Source: Blautia sp. XA-2221 (GTDB lineage Bacteria > Bacillota > Clostridia > Lachnospirales > Lachnospiraceae). Taken from it: a stretch of 64,000 nucleotides of DNA. How positions within the stretch are numbered: position 1 is the first letter of the stretch; each line of letters opens with the position of its first letter. Made by a program: the position numbers and the translations under genes. The notes below the pieces were generated by a model that was given only the letters and a program-made list of their open reading frames with translations, had not been told where the DNA came from and made no database searches. The stretch spans positions 36,752 to 100,751 of the forward strand of contig NZ_JAJQXX010000011.1 in the NCBI RefSeq assembly GCF_028767025.1. The letters run 5' to 3'. Shown here piece after piece: positions 27,434 through 35,765 of the stretch.

Positions 27434-28795
27434 TTATTCATAATAGGAGCTGTCGTCATAGGTTCCTTCGTCATAATATCCGTCATCATAATAACCGGAA
27501 TCATCAGAACTTCCCTCATCGTAGCTTCCTTCATCAGAATATCCGGAGTCGTCATATCCTGAATCGTCCGAACTTCCTTCTGTATTGCCGGAATCTCCGC
27601 TGCCTTCCCCTCCGGATGCGCCATCCGTCTGGGGCTGTTCCGGATCTCCGATTCCTGCTACGCCTGTAGCGTCCCGGATGGTAATATAGATTGACTTCAG
27701 CGATTCCGGAAGAACATCCACCTGCACATTCTTTATCGCTACAGCTGCTTCATCCAGATTCTGCTGCTGATAAAAAGTATACGCTGTAAGAAGCGACTCG
27801 TAGCTTTTGCTCTTTGCCTGCTCTTCCGTCAGCTGTTTAGATACCGTTTCCGCTGTATTATCAGATTTTTCTGCTTCACCCTGTACCTTGGTAAGCTCTG
27901 CTCCCTGTGTTGCCAGAGATTCGCTGTACTGAACGATCTGCTGATTTGCCTCCTGATAAATCCCCTGTTTTATGGCAGGAACTGCAAGAAGCCAGAACGC
28001 TATTGCGCCTGCTGCCATTCCGGACATGATCAGAAGGAACACCGGAAGTCTGGATTTCTCATGATAAACCGGTGTCTGTACCGTATATTCGCTTTCTGCC
28101 GGATCATACTCCATGTTTTTATTTTTATTATCCCTGAAAAAGCCTTTTTTCTGCTTTTCCAGTCTGGTTGTCACGCCAGTCTGTTCATCTACCTCTCTTA
28201 AAAATCTAAGAGTTGTCGTATTTGTCTTGTCAATTTTCGCCGCTTTTCTGAGCGTTCTCCTTGCCTTGCTCCACTCTCCGTTTTTTATCTGGATCAGAGC
28301 CAGAAGATGATATCCCTTGATCAGCTTGGGATTCTGAGAAAGAATCCTGCGAAGCTGAATGGAGGCCATATCCTCATGGCCTTCTCTGCACAGAAGAAGC
28401 GCGTGGTTATATTTCCGGATGGTGTCATTGATAGCCTTCAGTTTATTGCTGTTTGCCTGAAGTCTGCCAATATATTCAGATGCAAGGTTTCTTGTAGGCT
28501 GAAGATTTTTGCTGATCACCCATTCACTGAGCGCAGCAACTACCTCGCCTGTTTCAAAATACACAAGTCCCAGAAGATTTCTTGCTCTGATATTTCTTTT
28601 ATCATAAATAAGGCTCTGTTTCAGACAGGCAATTGCCCCTGACAGGTCACGGATGCTTGCCTTTTCCAGCCCCTGATTATAAAAGCTCTTGGAAAGATAA
28701 TCCACTTTTTTCTGAATCAGTACATTGTACCCGCAGCTTGGACAATAATCAAGATCCATATCTGTAAGAAATGCACCGCAATTCACACAATTCAT
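27434..28795 (-). CDS. Zinc-ribbon, TPR, single-helix membrane protein with Asp/Ser/Tyr-rich tail
   Basis: The 453-residue protein opens with a CxxC...CxxC zinc ribbon (CVNCG, CPSCG, residues 4-21). TPR-like helices follow (about 30-205; AIACLKQSLIYDKRNIRARN, YHLLALIQIKNGEWSKARR). One membrane helix lies near 250-275, then an outside coiled coil (about 280-345) and a short helical region. The last ~45 residues are low-complexity repeats of DDSGY/DEGSYD. The N-side would be cytosolic and the tail outside. It follows the 50-aa ORF and precedes the spoIIA operon but has its own terminator. Function unknown; an envelope scaffold is a guess. Confidence 0.7.
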   Translation of the reverse strand: MNCVNCGAFLTDMDLDYCPSCGYNVLIQKKVDYLSKSFYNQGLEKASIRDLSGAIACLKQSLIYDKRNIRARNLLGLVYFETGEVVAALSEWVISKNLQPTRNLASEYIGRLQANSNKLKAINDTIRKYNHALLLCREGHEDMASIQLRRILSQNPKLIKGYHLLALIQIKNGEWSKARRTLRKAAKIDKTNTTTLRFLREVDEQTGVTTRLEKQKKGFFRDNKNKNMEYDPAESEYTVQTPVYHEKSRLPVFLLIMSGMAAGAIAFWLLAVPAIKQGIYQEANQQIVQYSESLATQGAELTKVQGEAEKSDNTAETVSKQLTEEQAKSKSYESLLTAYTFYQQQNLDEAAVAIKNVQVDVLPESLKSIYITIRDATGVAGIGDPEQPQTDGASGGEGSGDSGNTEGSSDDSGYDDSGYSDEGSYDEGSSDDSGYYDDGYYDEGTYDDSSYYE

Positions 28796-28812
28796 CTGTA
28801 GAATTCTCCTTA

Positions 28813-28965
28813 TTATTTTACGCGCCTGTTACTCTTGGCCTCTCTTAATACTTCCTGAAGCACATCAAGAATATCAGTGAGCTCTCTGTCGTAAATCGCA
28901 TCTTCTGCTTCCCGAACGTCAAGACACGGCTCAAACTTCTTCAGTTCTTCCTCATAATCTATCAC
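28813..28965 (-). CDS. Small acidic protein of 50 residues, GTG start
   Basis: Read directly from the minus strand: GTG 28965 has AAGGAGG eight bases upstream. The product begins MIDYEEELKKFEPCLDVREA and ends RREVK-like basic residues (AKSNRRVK). It is mostly helical in prediction by eye. The strong ribosome binding site, placement between folC and the TPR gene, and tight spacing (17 bases to the next start) argue for a real gene. No family recognised. Confidence 0.65.
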   Translation of the reverse strand: MIDYEEELKKFEPCLDVREAEDAIYDRELTDILDVLQEVLREAKSNRRVK

Positions 28966-28970
28966 TTAGC

Positions 28971-29096
28971 TTCCTCCTTATTGCTCGATGTTCTCTGAGC
29001 ATACAGGTACACCCTTGGGTGTTTCCTCCTTACTGCTCGATGTTCTCTGAGCATGTTGGTACACTCCTGAGTGTTTCCTCCTTACTGCTCGATGTT
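28971..29096 (-). repeat. 52-bp tandem repeat derived from the folC 3' end, two copies plus a partial third
   Basis: The block containing GCTCGATGTTCTCTGAGCAT starts at 28983, 29035 and (shorter) 29087, an exact 52-base period. Each copy includes a stop-codon context of folC (ATCGAGCA(G/A)TAA on the minus strand), a GGAGG, and a short hairpin. The hairpin is ACACTC-CT-GAGTGT in one copy and ACACCC-TT-GGGTGT in the other, so one base pair has changed on both sides. It looks like duplication of the folC end with later drift. Confidence 0.85.
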
Positions 29097-30383
29097 TTTC
29101 CGGATGATTGCTTTAATCTCTCCCACCAGGTACAGAGATCCTACGCAGAAAAGCATTCCGTCCTCTTCTCTGTATTCAAGAGCTTTTCTGAATGCCGTTT
29201 CCACATCCTCACAGCTTTCCGCACAAAGGCATCCCTCTTTCCGGAAAATATCCGCCAGCTGTTCTGCCGGAACCTTTCTGTATCCTCCTACCTGTGTCAC
29301 GATCACATGCTGGAACCGGATCCGTCCTGCGACAGTCCGGATCATATCTGTATAGTCCTTATCATCTACAGCAGAAAACAACAGCGTCAGAGGGTAATCC
29401 TCCTGAAAATGTTCTGCTGTCTCCACAAACTTTTCTACTCCGTCCTCGTTGTGAGCGCCGTCCACGATCACTCCCGGAAGCACCGTTTCCATACGTCCCT
29501 GCCAGCGTGTTTCCCGGATGCCCCGAAGAACAGCATCTTTCGGAAGCTTTACCACATCCTGGAGAACCTCTGCGGTTTTTAGCGCCAGAGCCGCATTCAT
29601 CACCTGATACTCGGCAATAAACGGAATGGAAAATTCTGTGTTTCCATAATACTCATTCTCCATACAAAAATCAATGCCCGCACTGGTATTTCGCAGAATT
29701 TCCATATTTTCCTTTTTTACCTCATAATATGGACTGCCCATTGCCTCTGCCTGCTTCCGGATCACCTGTGCTGCCTCCATGTTATTGCCGTCATAGATCA
29801 CAGGTACTCCCGGAACAATGATCCCTGCCTTTTCTCCTGCAATTGCCTGTATGGTATTTCCCAGATACTGCGTATGATCAAAGCTGATGGATGTGATCAC
29901 GCAGGCAACGGGATCCTCCACTGCCGTTGTGGCATCCAGACGTCCTCCAAGGCCGGTTTCCAGCATTACATAATCCAAACCTGCCTCAGCAAAGATCACC
30001 ATTCCCATAAGAAACAGCATTTCAAAATATGTCGGATGATAGTTTCCCTCTGCAACAAGCTCATCTGCAAGAGCCTTTACTTTTTTAAACGCGCTCAGAA
30101 AAGACTGATCGTCAATGTTCTTCTCATTGATCTGAAAACGTTCATTGATCTCAACCAGATGAGGAGATGTAAAAAGTCCGCAGGAATATCCTGCTTCTCT
30201 GAAAATGGAGGTCAGAAAAGCGCAGGTACTTCCTTTTCCGTTAGTTCCCGCCACATGAATGACTTTGAACTTTTTTTCAGGATTTCCCAGGCGCTCCAGA
30301 CACTCTTTTGTATGGGAGAGTTTGTTTTTTGTTGTAAACTTTGGAGTTTCTTCAATATAAGCAACCGCTTCTTCGTAATTCAT
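29082..30383 (-). CDS. folC: Bifunctional folylpolyglutamate / dihydrofolate synthase
   Basis: A Mur-ligase-type enzyme that adds glutamates to folates. ATG 30383 (MNYEEAVAYIEETPKF) is chosen on family start. No good Shine-Dalgarno is near; GTGG at 30391-30398 is the only candidate. The P-loop HVAGTNGKGST, the LFTSPHL segment, VMLETGLGGRLDATT and VDGAHNEDG are present over 433 residues. The start region lies inside a nested hairpin (30391-30476), so translation may be controlled. Confidence 0.94.
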   Translation of the reverse strand: MNYEEAVAYIEETPKFTTKNKLSHTKECLERLGNPEKKFKVIHVAGTNGKGSTCAFLTSIFREAGYSCGLFTSPHLVEINERFQINEKNIDDQSFLSAFKKVKALADELVAEGNYHPTYFEMLFLMGMVIFAEAGLDYVMLETGLGGRLDATTAVEDPVACVITSISFDHTQYLGNTIQAIAGEKAGIIVPGVPVIYDGNNMEAAQVIRKQAEAMGSPYYEVKKENMEILRNTSAGIDFCMENEYYGNTEFSIPFIAEYQVMNAALALKTAEVLQDVVKLPKDAVLRGIRETRWQGRMETVLPGVIVDGAHNEDGVEKFVETAEHFQEDYPLTLLFSAVDDKDYTDMIRTVAGRIRFQHVIVTQVGGYRKVPAEQLADIFRKEGCLCAESCEDVETAFRKALEYREEDGMLFCVGSLYLVGEIKAIIRKNIEQ

Positions 30384-30390
30384 AAAAAAA

Positions 30391-30476
30391 TTCACCACTT
30401 CATCTAATGTTTTCGCAGCGGCATCAGAGGCTGTCTCTGATATACCGCTACGATATCATTATATATGAGTGGTGAA
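30391..30476 (-). promoter_or_regulatory. Nested inverted repeat covering the folC translation start
   Basis: Outer arms TTCACCACT (minus strand 30476-30468) and AGTGGTGAA (30399-30391) enclose an inner stem, AGCGG-ATCAGAG / CTCTGAT-CCGCT (30449-30435 with 30429-30417). The outer 3' arm is followed by seven Ts and then the folC ATG. It could be an unusual terminator for the sulfatase gene upstream, a structure that hides the folC start, or both. Confidence 0.6.
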
Positions 30477-30515
30477 ATATGTCCAGTACCAATCGTAATC
30501 TTTTATTCGGCAGAA

Positions 30516-32537
30516 TCAGTTATCTTCCGTCGGCAGTTTCCATTTATTTTCATCGAACAGCATATAGCAGGAACGGTCATAGCTCTTGCTCAGAGCCTTT
30601 CGTGTTGAGCTGTTGCTTCTCTGAACCACGGAAAGCCTGTCGAAATCTTCCAGTTCTGTACCGGAGATCATCAGTGTCGTGGGATTTACATAAATGGTAT
30701 CGTGCCATTCTCCATTCAGTTTTACCTGACTGGACGGCGTAAAATTAGTTCCCGTGATCCGATAAGTATGATCCCAGGCTGATACCAGTGAAACTCCGTC
30801 TAAAGTCACATCATAAAGTCCGAGGCGCATCTTTGTCCTCTTAAACGGATTTTCTCCTTCATAGGAATGTTTCTTTCCATAAAGCAGATCGTACTGAAGA
30901 GTTTCCAGATCCACCTGGTAATTCTTTGTATTTCTTCTTGCCTGATGATAACGGAATACGGTTCCCTCATGAATACCAACACGGTCCAGTACCTCTGCTG
31001 CCATCTGATAAGCTGCAAGATTCACATCTTTTTTCTCAAGGCCAAAGTTGTCCCACATAACATACTGTGTCTGGAAAAGATATTTATTGTCAACATCCTC
31101 CACAGTCAGCCCCATAGTAGGAAGGTGATCCCCATACATAACAAGAACCACATCTTCCGGATAATCCTCCAGTCTGTCTGTAAGCTCTTTGACAAACTCA
31201 TCCATCTCATGGATCTGATTTACATAGTACTCCCACTGATTATTCTTTGAAGCAGTAGGGGAACCTGTCACAGTGATCTCATGCTCTTCAAGCTCCGGTT
31301 CCTCAGGGTAAGCTCCGTGTCCCTGAACAGAGATGGTATAAACATAATCCGGCTGATCCTCTGTAGAATCCAGACATTTAATAATCTCGTCTGTGAGAAC
31401 CCGGTCTCTTGTCCAACCTAGAGGATTTTTATCCTCCTCCTCAGGCATGTACTCTGCAGAGGTGAAGGTGTCAAATCCAAGATTCGGGAAAATACTTCTT
31501 CTTCCGTAAAAATTCGCTTCATTATTATGTATGGCATGACTGGAATATCCCAGTTCTCCCAGAACATACGGAGCGCTTTCACAGGTTGTCTCCTTGAGAA
31601 TGCTCTTGTAAGGATATTCTCCGGGACCGAAATACCGGAGACTCATACCTGTAATGGATTCAAACTCTGTATTTGCAGTACCTGCGCCTACAGACGGTAC
31701 TTTATAATATCCTGAAGTATACTCCTTCATAAGCTTACGGAAAGTAGGGATCGGATCTTCGGATATCTCCAGATAATTTACAAGTTCCGGATCAAAGAAA
31801 GATTCCAGCTGCAGAAAAATAATGTTAGGGTATTCTCCCTCTCTGCTTTCCGGCAGATTCTCTTCTGTGTTTTCGATCCTTTTGATTTCTTTTTCCGAAT
31901 AATCTCTTGGGCAGCTGATTCCTGTATCAAAAATCGTAACCCCAAGACAGTAAGGATATCCGTAATCCTCATAGGCAAAGGCTATGTTTCCGAAATAATT
32001 GGACAGAACTCTTTTTTCCAGAGCAAGCTGAGTCACTCCGGCAAAAAGTACAAAGCCTGCAAGCACCAGCGGAATATTCCAGCGGTATTTCAGCTTGCCT
32101 TTAAACTTCGGCCCTTTGACAATCAGCGCCAGAAGTGTCAGTGCAAAAAGTCCCAGTACGATCAGCGCTACGACCACACCCCATTTAGGGAGATATTTTT
32201 CCAAAAGAGCCATTCCGTCTGTCAGAAGGTGAAGGTCCGGTCCGGTAAACGGTGTGACACGGGTAGCCAGGATCACACCGTTTATAATTCCAAGAAGAAG
32301 CCAGAACATCACCAGCATCACACGGATAAAGCATCTTCTTCTGAACAGGTATACGATCAGAGAAGATGTAAAGATCAGCGCCGCATTGTAGGCAAACACC
32401 AGCGGTCTGCCTGTCATAAAATCCCATGCCTCAGTAAAGGAATGTCTGCTGATAGCCTCGATCAGATAGTAGCCTACTGCGCTGACCAGAGCATGAAGCA
32501 GCAGAGAAATCCTGTTACATATATCATACCATTTCAT
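30516..32537 (-). CDS. LTA-synthase-like membrane sulfatase with C-terminal beta-domain
   Basis: The 673-residue protein has five helices in the first ~180 residues and an outside sulfatase-fold domain (about 234-545). The metal and nucleophile motifs are LQLESFFDP, GAGTANTEFESITG (catalytic Thr), YSSHAIHNNEANFYGR and MYGDHLPTMG. Such enzymes transfer glycerol phosphate from phosphatidylglycerol. A ~100-residue tail (about 575-673; IYVNPTTLMISGTEL) resembles an IPT/Ig-like beta-domain, absent in classical LtaS. AAGGAG lies seven bases before the ATG. It follows valS by 15 bases. Confidence 0.85.
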   Translation of the reverse strand: MKWYDICNRISLLLHALVSAVGYYLIEAISRHSFTEAWDFMTGRPLVFAYNAALIFTSSLIVYLFRRRCFIRVMLVMFWLLLGIINGVILATRVTPFTGPDLHLLTDGMALLEKYLPKWGVVVALIVLGLFALTLLALIVKGPKFKGKLKYRWNIPLVLAGFVLFAGVTQLALEKRVLSNYFGNIAFAYEDYGYPYCLGVTIFDTGISCPRDYSEKEIKRIENTEENLPESREGEYPNIIFLQLESFFDPELVNYLEISEDPIPTFRKLMKEYTSGYYKVPSVGAGTANTEFESITGMSLRYFGPGEYPYKSILKETTCESAPYVLGELGYSSHAIHNNEANFYGRRSIFPNLGFDTFTSAEYMPEEEDKNPLGWTRDRVLTDEIIKCLDSTEDQPDYVYTISVQGHGAYPEEPELEEHEITVTGSPTASKNNQWEYYVNQIHEMDEFVKELTDRLEDYPEDVVLVMYGDHLPTMGLTVEDVDNKYLFQTQYVMWDNFGLEKKDVNLAAYQMAAEVLDRVGIHEGTVFRYHQARRNTKNYQVDLETLQYDLLYGKKHSYEGENPFKRTKMRLGLYDVTLDGVSLVSAWDHTYRITGTNFTPSSQVKLNGEWHDTIYVNPTTLMISGTELEDFDRLSVVQRSNSSTRKALSKSYDRSCYMLFDENKWKLPTEDN

Positions 32538-32552
32538 CTTAACGCTCCTTTA

Positions 32553-35207
32553 TCACTTTTGCATCTGTGAAAGCTGTACGTTTACCTTTTCCATCATTTC
32601 TTCGTATTTCTGAAGTTTTTCTTTTTCTGCATCTACCTTTGCAGCAGGCGCTTTATTTACAAAGTTCGGGTTATTCAGCATACCCTGGCAGCGGGCGATC
32701 TCTTTTGTAAGACGCTCCTGTTCTTTTGTAAGACGCTCGATTTCTTTCTCTCTGTCAACCAGATCTTCCAGTGGAAGATAAACAACTGCGTCAGAAACCA
32801 CTACGGAAACTGCGTCCTCGCCAATTCCCTCCTTTGTTTCCTGAACCTGGATCTCTTTTGAGAAAGCAAGGTTTACAAAGGATTTTTTGCAGGCTTCATA
32901 ACGGGCGCAGGTATCTGCATCTCTTCCTACAATATAAAGGCTTGTTTTACGGTTTACCGGAACGTTCATCTCTGTACGTGTATTACGGATGCCTCTTACT
33001 GCCTCTTTAAAGCCCTCTACTGCCTTTTCTGCTTCCGGGAAGCTTCTCTCTTCTGTGTATACCGGCCACTGGGAGATCATAATGGAATCTTCCTCCGGAA
33101 GAAGAGTACAGTAGATTTCCTCTGTGATAAACGGCATAAACGGATGAAGCAGCTTCAGACCTTCTGTAAGAACTGTGCGAAGTGTCCACAGAGCCTCTCC
33201 GGCTGCCTTGGGATCTTCCTCTGCCTTCCACAGACGAACTTTTGCCATCTCGATATACCAGTCGCAAAGCTCATCCCACAGGAAGTCATAAACCTTCTGA
33301 ACTGCAATACCAAGCTCATATTTTTCCATGTTTTCTGTTACTTCACGGACAACGGTATTCAGTCTGGAAAGGATCCACTGATCCTCCATGCACAGCTCCT
33401 TCAGGTTCTCAGGAGCAGCGACTGTTCTGCCTTCCAGGTTCATCATGATAAATCTGGATGCATTCCAGATCTTATTTGCAAAATTACGGCTGGATTCTAC
33501 TCTCTCCCAGTAGAAACGCATGTCATTTCCAGGAGCATTTCCGGTGATCAGTGTCAGACGAAGAGCATCTGCGCCGTATTTGTCGATCACTTCAAGAGGA
33601 TCGATTCCGTTTCCAAGAGATTTACTCATTTTTCTTCCCTGGGAATCTCTTACAAGACCGTGGATCAGAACATGATGGAAAGGAGCCTTTCCAGTCTGCT
33701 CCATAGCGGAAAATACCATACGGATAACCCAGAAGAAAATAATATCATAGCCTGTTACAAGCACATCTGTAGGATAGAAGTATTCCATTTCCTCAGTGTT
33801 GTCCGGCCATCCAAGAGTGGAGAACGGCCACAGTGCGGAGCTGAACCAGGTATCCAGAGTATCCTCATCCTGATGAAGATGAGTGCATCCGCATTTCGGG
33901 CATTTTTCCGGCATCTCACGGGCAACAACAACCTCGCCGCACTCTTCACAGTAGTAAGCCGGGATTCTGTGTCCCCACCACAGCTGACGGGAAATACACC
34001 AGTCGCGGATATTTTCCAGCCAGTGAAGATAGGTTTTGCCAAAGCTTGCAGGAACAAATTCCAGCTCGCCCTCATTGAGAACGTCAATAGCAGCCTTCGC
34101 CATCTCATCCATGCGTACAAACCACTGCGGTTTGATCATGGGCTCTACAGTAGTTCCGCAGCGGTCATGAGTTCCGACATTGTGAGAATGTGGAACGACT
34201 TTAACAAGAAGTCCCTGCTCTTCCAGATCTGCCACCATAGCCTTACGCGCCTCATAGCGGTCCATTCCGGCATATTTACCCCCAAGGGAATTGATGGTAG
34301 CGTCGTCATTCATGATATTGATCTCAGGAAGATTGTGACGTTTTCCAACCTCAAAGTCGTTAGGATCATGTGCAGGTGTGATCTTCACACAGCCGGTTCC
34401 GAATTCCTTATCAACATACTCGTCTGCCACAACCGGGATCTCACGGTCTGTAAGAGGCAGCTTCAGCATTTTACCAACCAGATCTTTATATCTGTCATCA
34501 TCAGGATTTACCGCAACTGCAGTATCACCCAGAAGTGTTTCCGGACGGGTGGTGGCAATCTCCACAAAACGTCCTTCTTCTCCAACGATCGGATAATTAA
34601 TGTGCCAGAAAAATCCGTCCTGATCCTCATGTTCTACCTCTGCGTCAGAAATAGAAGTCTGGCATACCGGACACCAGTTGATGATCCTGGAGCCTTTATA
34701 GATATAGCCTTTTTCATAAAGCTTGATAAACACTTCCTGAACTGCCTTTGAGCAGCCTTCATCCATGGTAAAGCGTTCTCTTTCCCAGTCTGCGGATGCG
34801 CCAAGCTTTTTCAGCTGATTGATGATCTTTCCGCCGTACTCTTCCTTCCATGCCCAGGCATGTTTTAAAAATTCCTCACGGCCGATCTCGTGCTTGTCAA
34901 TTCCTTCTTTTTTCAGCTTGTCAATAACCTTAACCTCTGTAGCGATTGCCGCATGGTCTGTTCCCGGCTGCCACAGCGCCTCATAGCCCTGCATTCTCTT
35001 AAAACGGATCAGAATATCCTGCATGGTTTCATCCAGCGCATGTCCCATGTGAAGCTGACCGGTAACATTGGGCGGCGGCATAACAATGGTAAAAGGTTTC
35101 TTATCCGGATTTACTTTTGCATGAAAGTAACCATTGTCCATCCATTTTTTGTACAGACGCTCTTCCAGTCCTTTCGGATCATACGTCTTTGCAAGTTCTT
35201 TGCTCAT
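32553..35207 (-). CDS. valS: Valyl-tRNA synthetase
   Basis: The 884-residue class I synthetase has the HIGH box in [15 protein letters not shown] and KMSKS in [14 protein letters not shown]. The editing domain contains [18 protein letters not shown], and Cys pairs (CPVC; CEEC and CPKCGC) may bind zinc. The C-terminal coiled coil ([19 protein letters not shown]) is present. AGGAGG is six bases before ATG 35207. Expression is under a T-box leader. Confidence 0.98.
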   Translation of the reverse strand: MSKELAKTYDPKGLEERLYKKWMDNGYFHAKVNPDKKPFTIVMPPPNVTGQLHMGHALDETMQDILIRFKRMQGYEALWQPGTDHAAIATEVKVIDKLKKEGIDKHEIGREEFLKHAWAWKEEYGGKIINQLKKLGASADWERERFTMDEGCSKAVQEVFIKLYEKGYIYKGSRIINWCPVCQTSISDAEVEHEDQDGFFWHINYPIVGEEGRFVEIATTRPETLLGDTAVAVNPDDDRYKDLVGKMLKLPLTDREIPVVADEYVDKEFGTGCVKITPAHDPNDFEVGKRHNLPEINIMNDDATINSLGGKYAGMDRYEARKAMVADLEEQGLLVKVVPHSHNVGTHDRCGTTVEPMIKPQWFVRMDEMAKAAIDVLNEGELEFVPASFGKTYLHWLENIRDWCISRQLWWGHRIPAYYCEECGEVVVAREMPEKCPKCGCTHLHQDEDTLDTWFSSALWPFSTLGWPDNTEEMEYFYPTDVLVTGYDIIFFWVIRMVFSAMEQTGKAPFHHVLIHGLVRDSQGRKMSKSLGNGIDPLEVIDKYGADALRLTLITGNAPGNDMRFYWERVESSRNFANKIWNASRFIMMNLEGRTVAAPENLKELCMEDQWILSRLNTVVREVTENMEKYELGIAVQKVYDFLWDELCDWYIEMAKVRLWKAEEDPKAAGEALWTLRTVLTEGLKLLHPFMPFITEEIYCTLLPEEDSIMISQWPVYTEERSFPEAEKAVEGFKEAVRGIRNTRTEMNVPVNRKTSLYIVGRDADTCARYEACKKSFVNLAFSKEIQVQETKEGIGEDAVSVVVSDAVVYLPLEDLVDREKEIERLTKEQERLTKEIARCQGMLNNPNFVNKAPAAKVDAEKEKLQKYEEMMEKVNVQLSQMQK

Positions 35208-35299
35208 AATAAACCTCCTGTGTATGTTTTCTGTGATAGTGAGGGGAAGATCTCTATCATTTACTAAGAAAGTCAGTACAGAATGTACCTGCTTTTATA

Positions 35300-35596
35300 A
35301 TAAATAAAGAAGCCCCTCACACCTAAGTGTGAAGGGCGAATCTTGTCGCGGTACCACCTTCATTATGCAGGAAACAGACAGATTGTCACTTTTATTCCTC
35401 TGCACATCTCATTTTCCTTTAACGCAGGATCTACGTGAAAGCCTGCTGCCGGTTTCTGTGCGTTCCCTCCGGCCATCAGCCTCCCGGCTCCAAAGCTACC
35501 TTCTGCTGCATCTTTCTGAGAATATCTTCCAGCCAGCGGATATTCCTCTCTGTCAGGGTATTCAGCATACTCCTCTTCTTCCTCGCCTTTGTTATG
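35300..35596 (-). ncRNA. T-box riboswitch leader of valS
   Basis: The T-box AAGGTGGTACCGCG is at 35347-35360. It is followed by the terminator hairpin GCCCTTCACACTTAGGTGTGAGGGGC (split here as GCCCTTCACAC / GTGTGAGGGGC, 35311-35337) and a T-rich run. Upstream, stem I features are seen: AGAGGAGTATGC (AG-bulge region) and CAGAGAG..GCTGGCTGG (apical loop). A GUA triplet in AGAAGGTAGC is a plausible Val specifier. Uncharged tRNA-Val would favour read-through. Confidence 0.93.
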
Positions 35597-35602
35597 GTAC
35601 AT

Positions 35603-35631
35603 ACTATAATTACATTTTTTGCGGTTGTCAA
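35603..35631 (-). promoter_or_regulatory. Sigma-A promoter of valS
   Basis: Perfect TTGACA (35626-35631), 17-base spacer and TATAGT (35603-35608) on the minus strand, just upstream of the T-box leader. The 35632-35765 gap before it holds only a CAGTAA/TTACTG inverted repeat without a T-run. Confidence 0.88.
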
Positions 35632-35765
35632 GCAGGAACTCAGAAATTTTACAGATATTTCAGTAACTGTATTACTGTCTGCTCCATTCGCAGGAACCTG
35701 GTGAAAATACATATTCAGGCATCTCTGGTGATGACATTTTGCGCTGTATATCGCAGGACCGCCTT

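Noticed and set aside
28971..29096. CRISPR or phage attachment site
   Set aside because: The repeat is a duplication of the folC stop region with 52-base period; there are no spacers, integrase or tRNA.
33144..34751. Long 535-codon plus-strand frame opposite valS
   Set aside because: It lies wholly antisense to a clear valyl-tRNA synthetase, has no ribosome binding site and no recognisable domains; a codon-bias shadow.
35363..35602. 79-codon minus-strand frame, glutamate/tyrosine-rich
   Set aside because: It falls inside the valS T-box leader; the sequence is explained by RNA structure.
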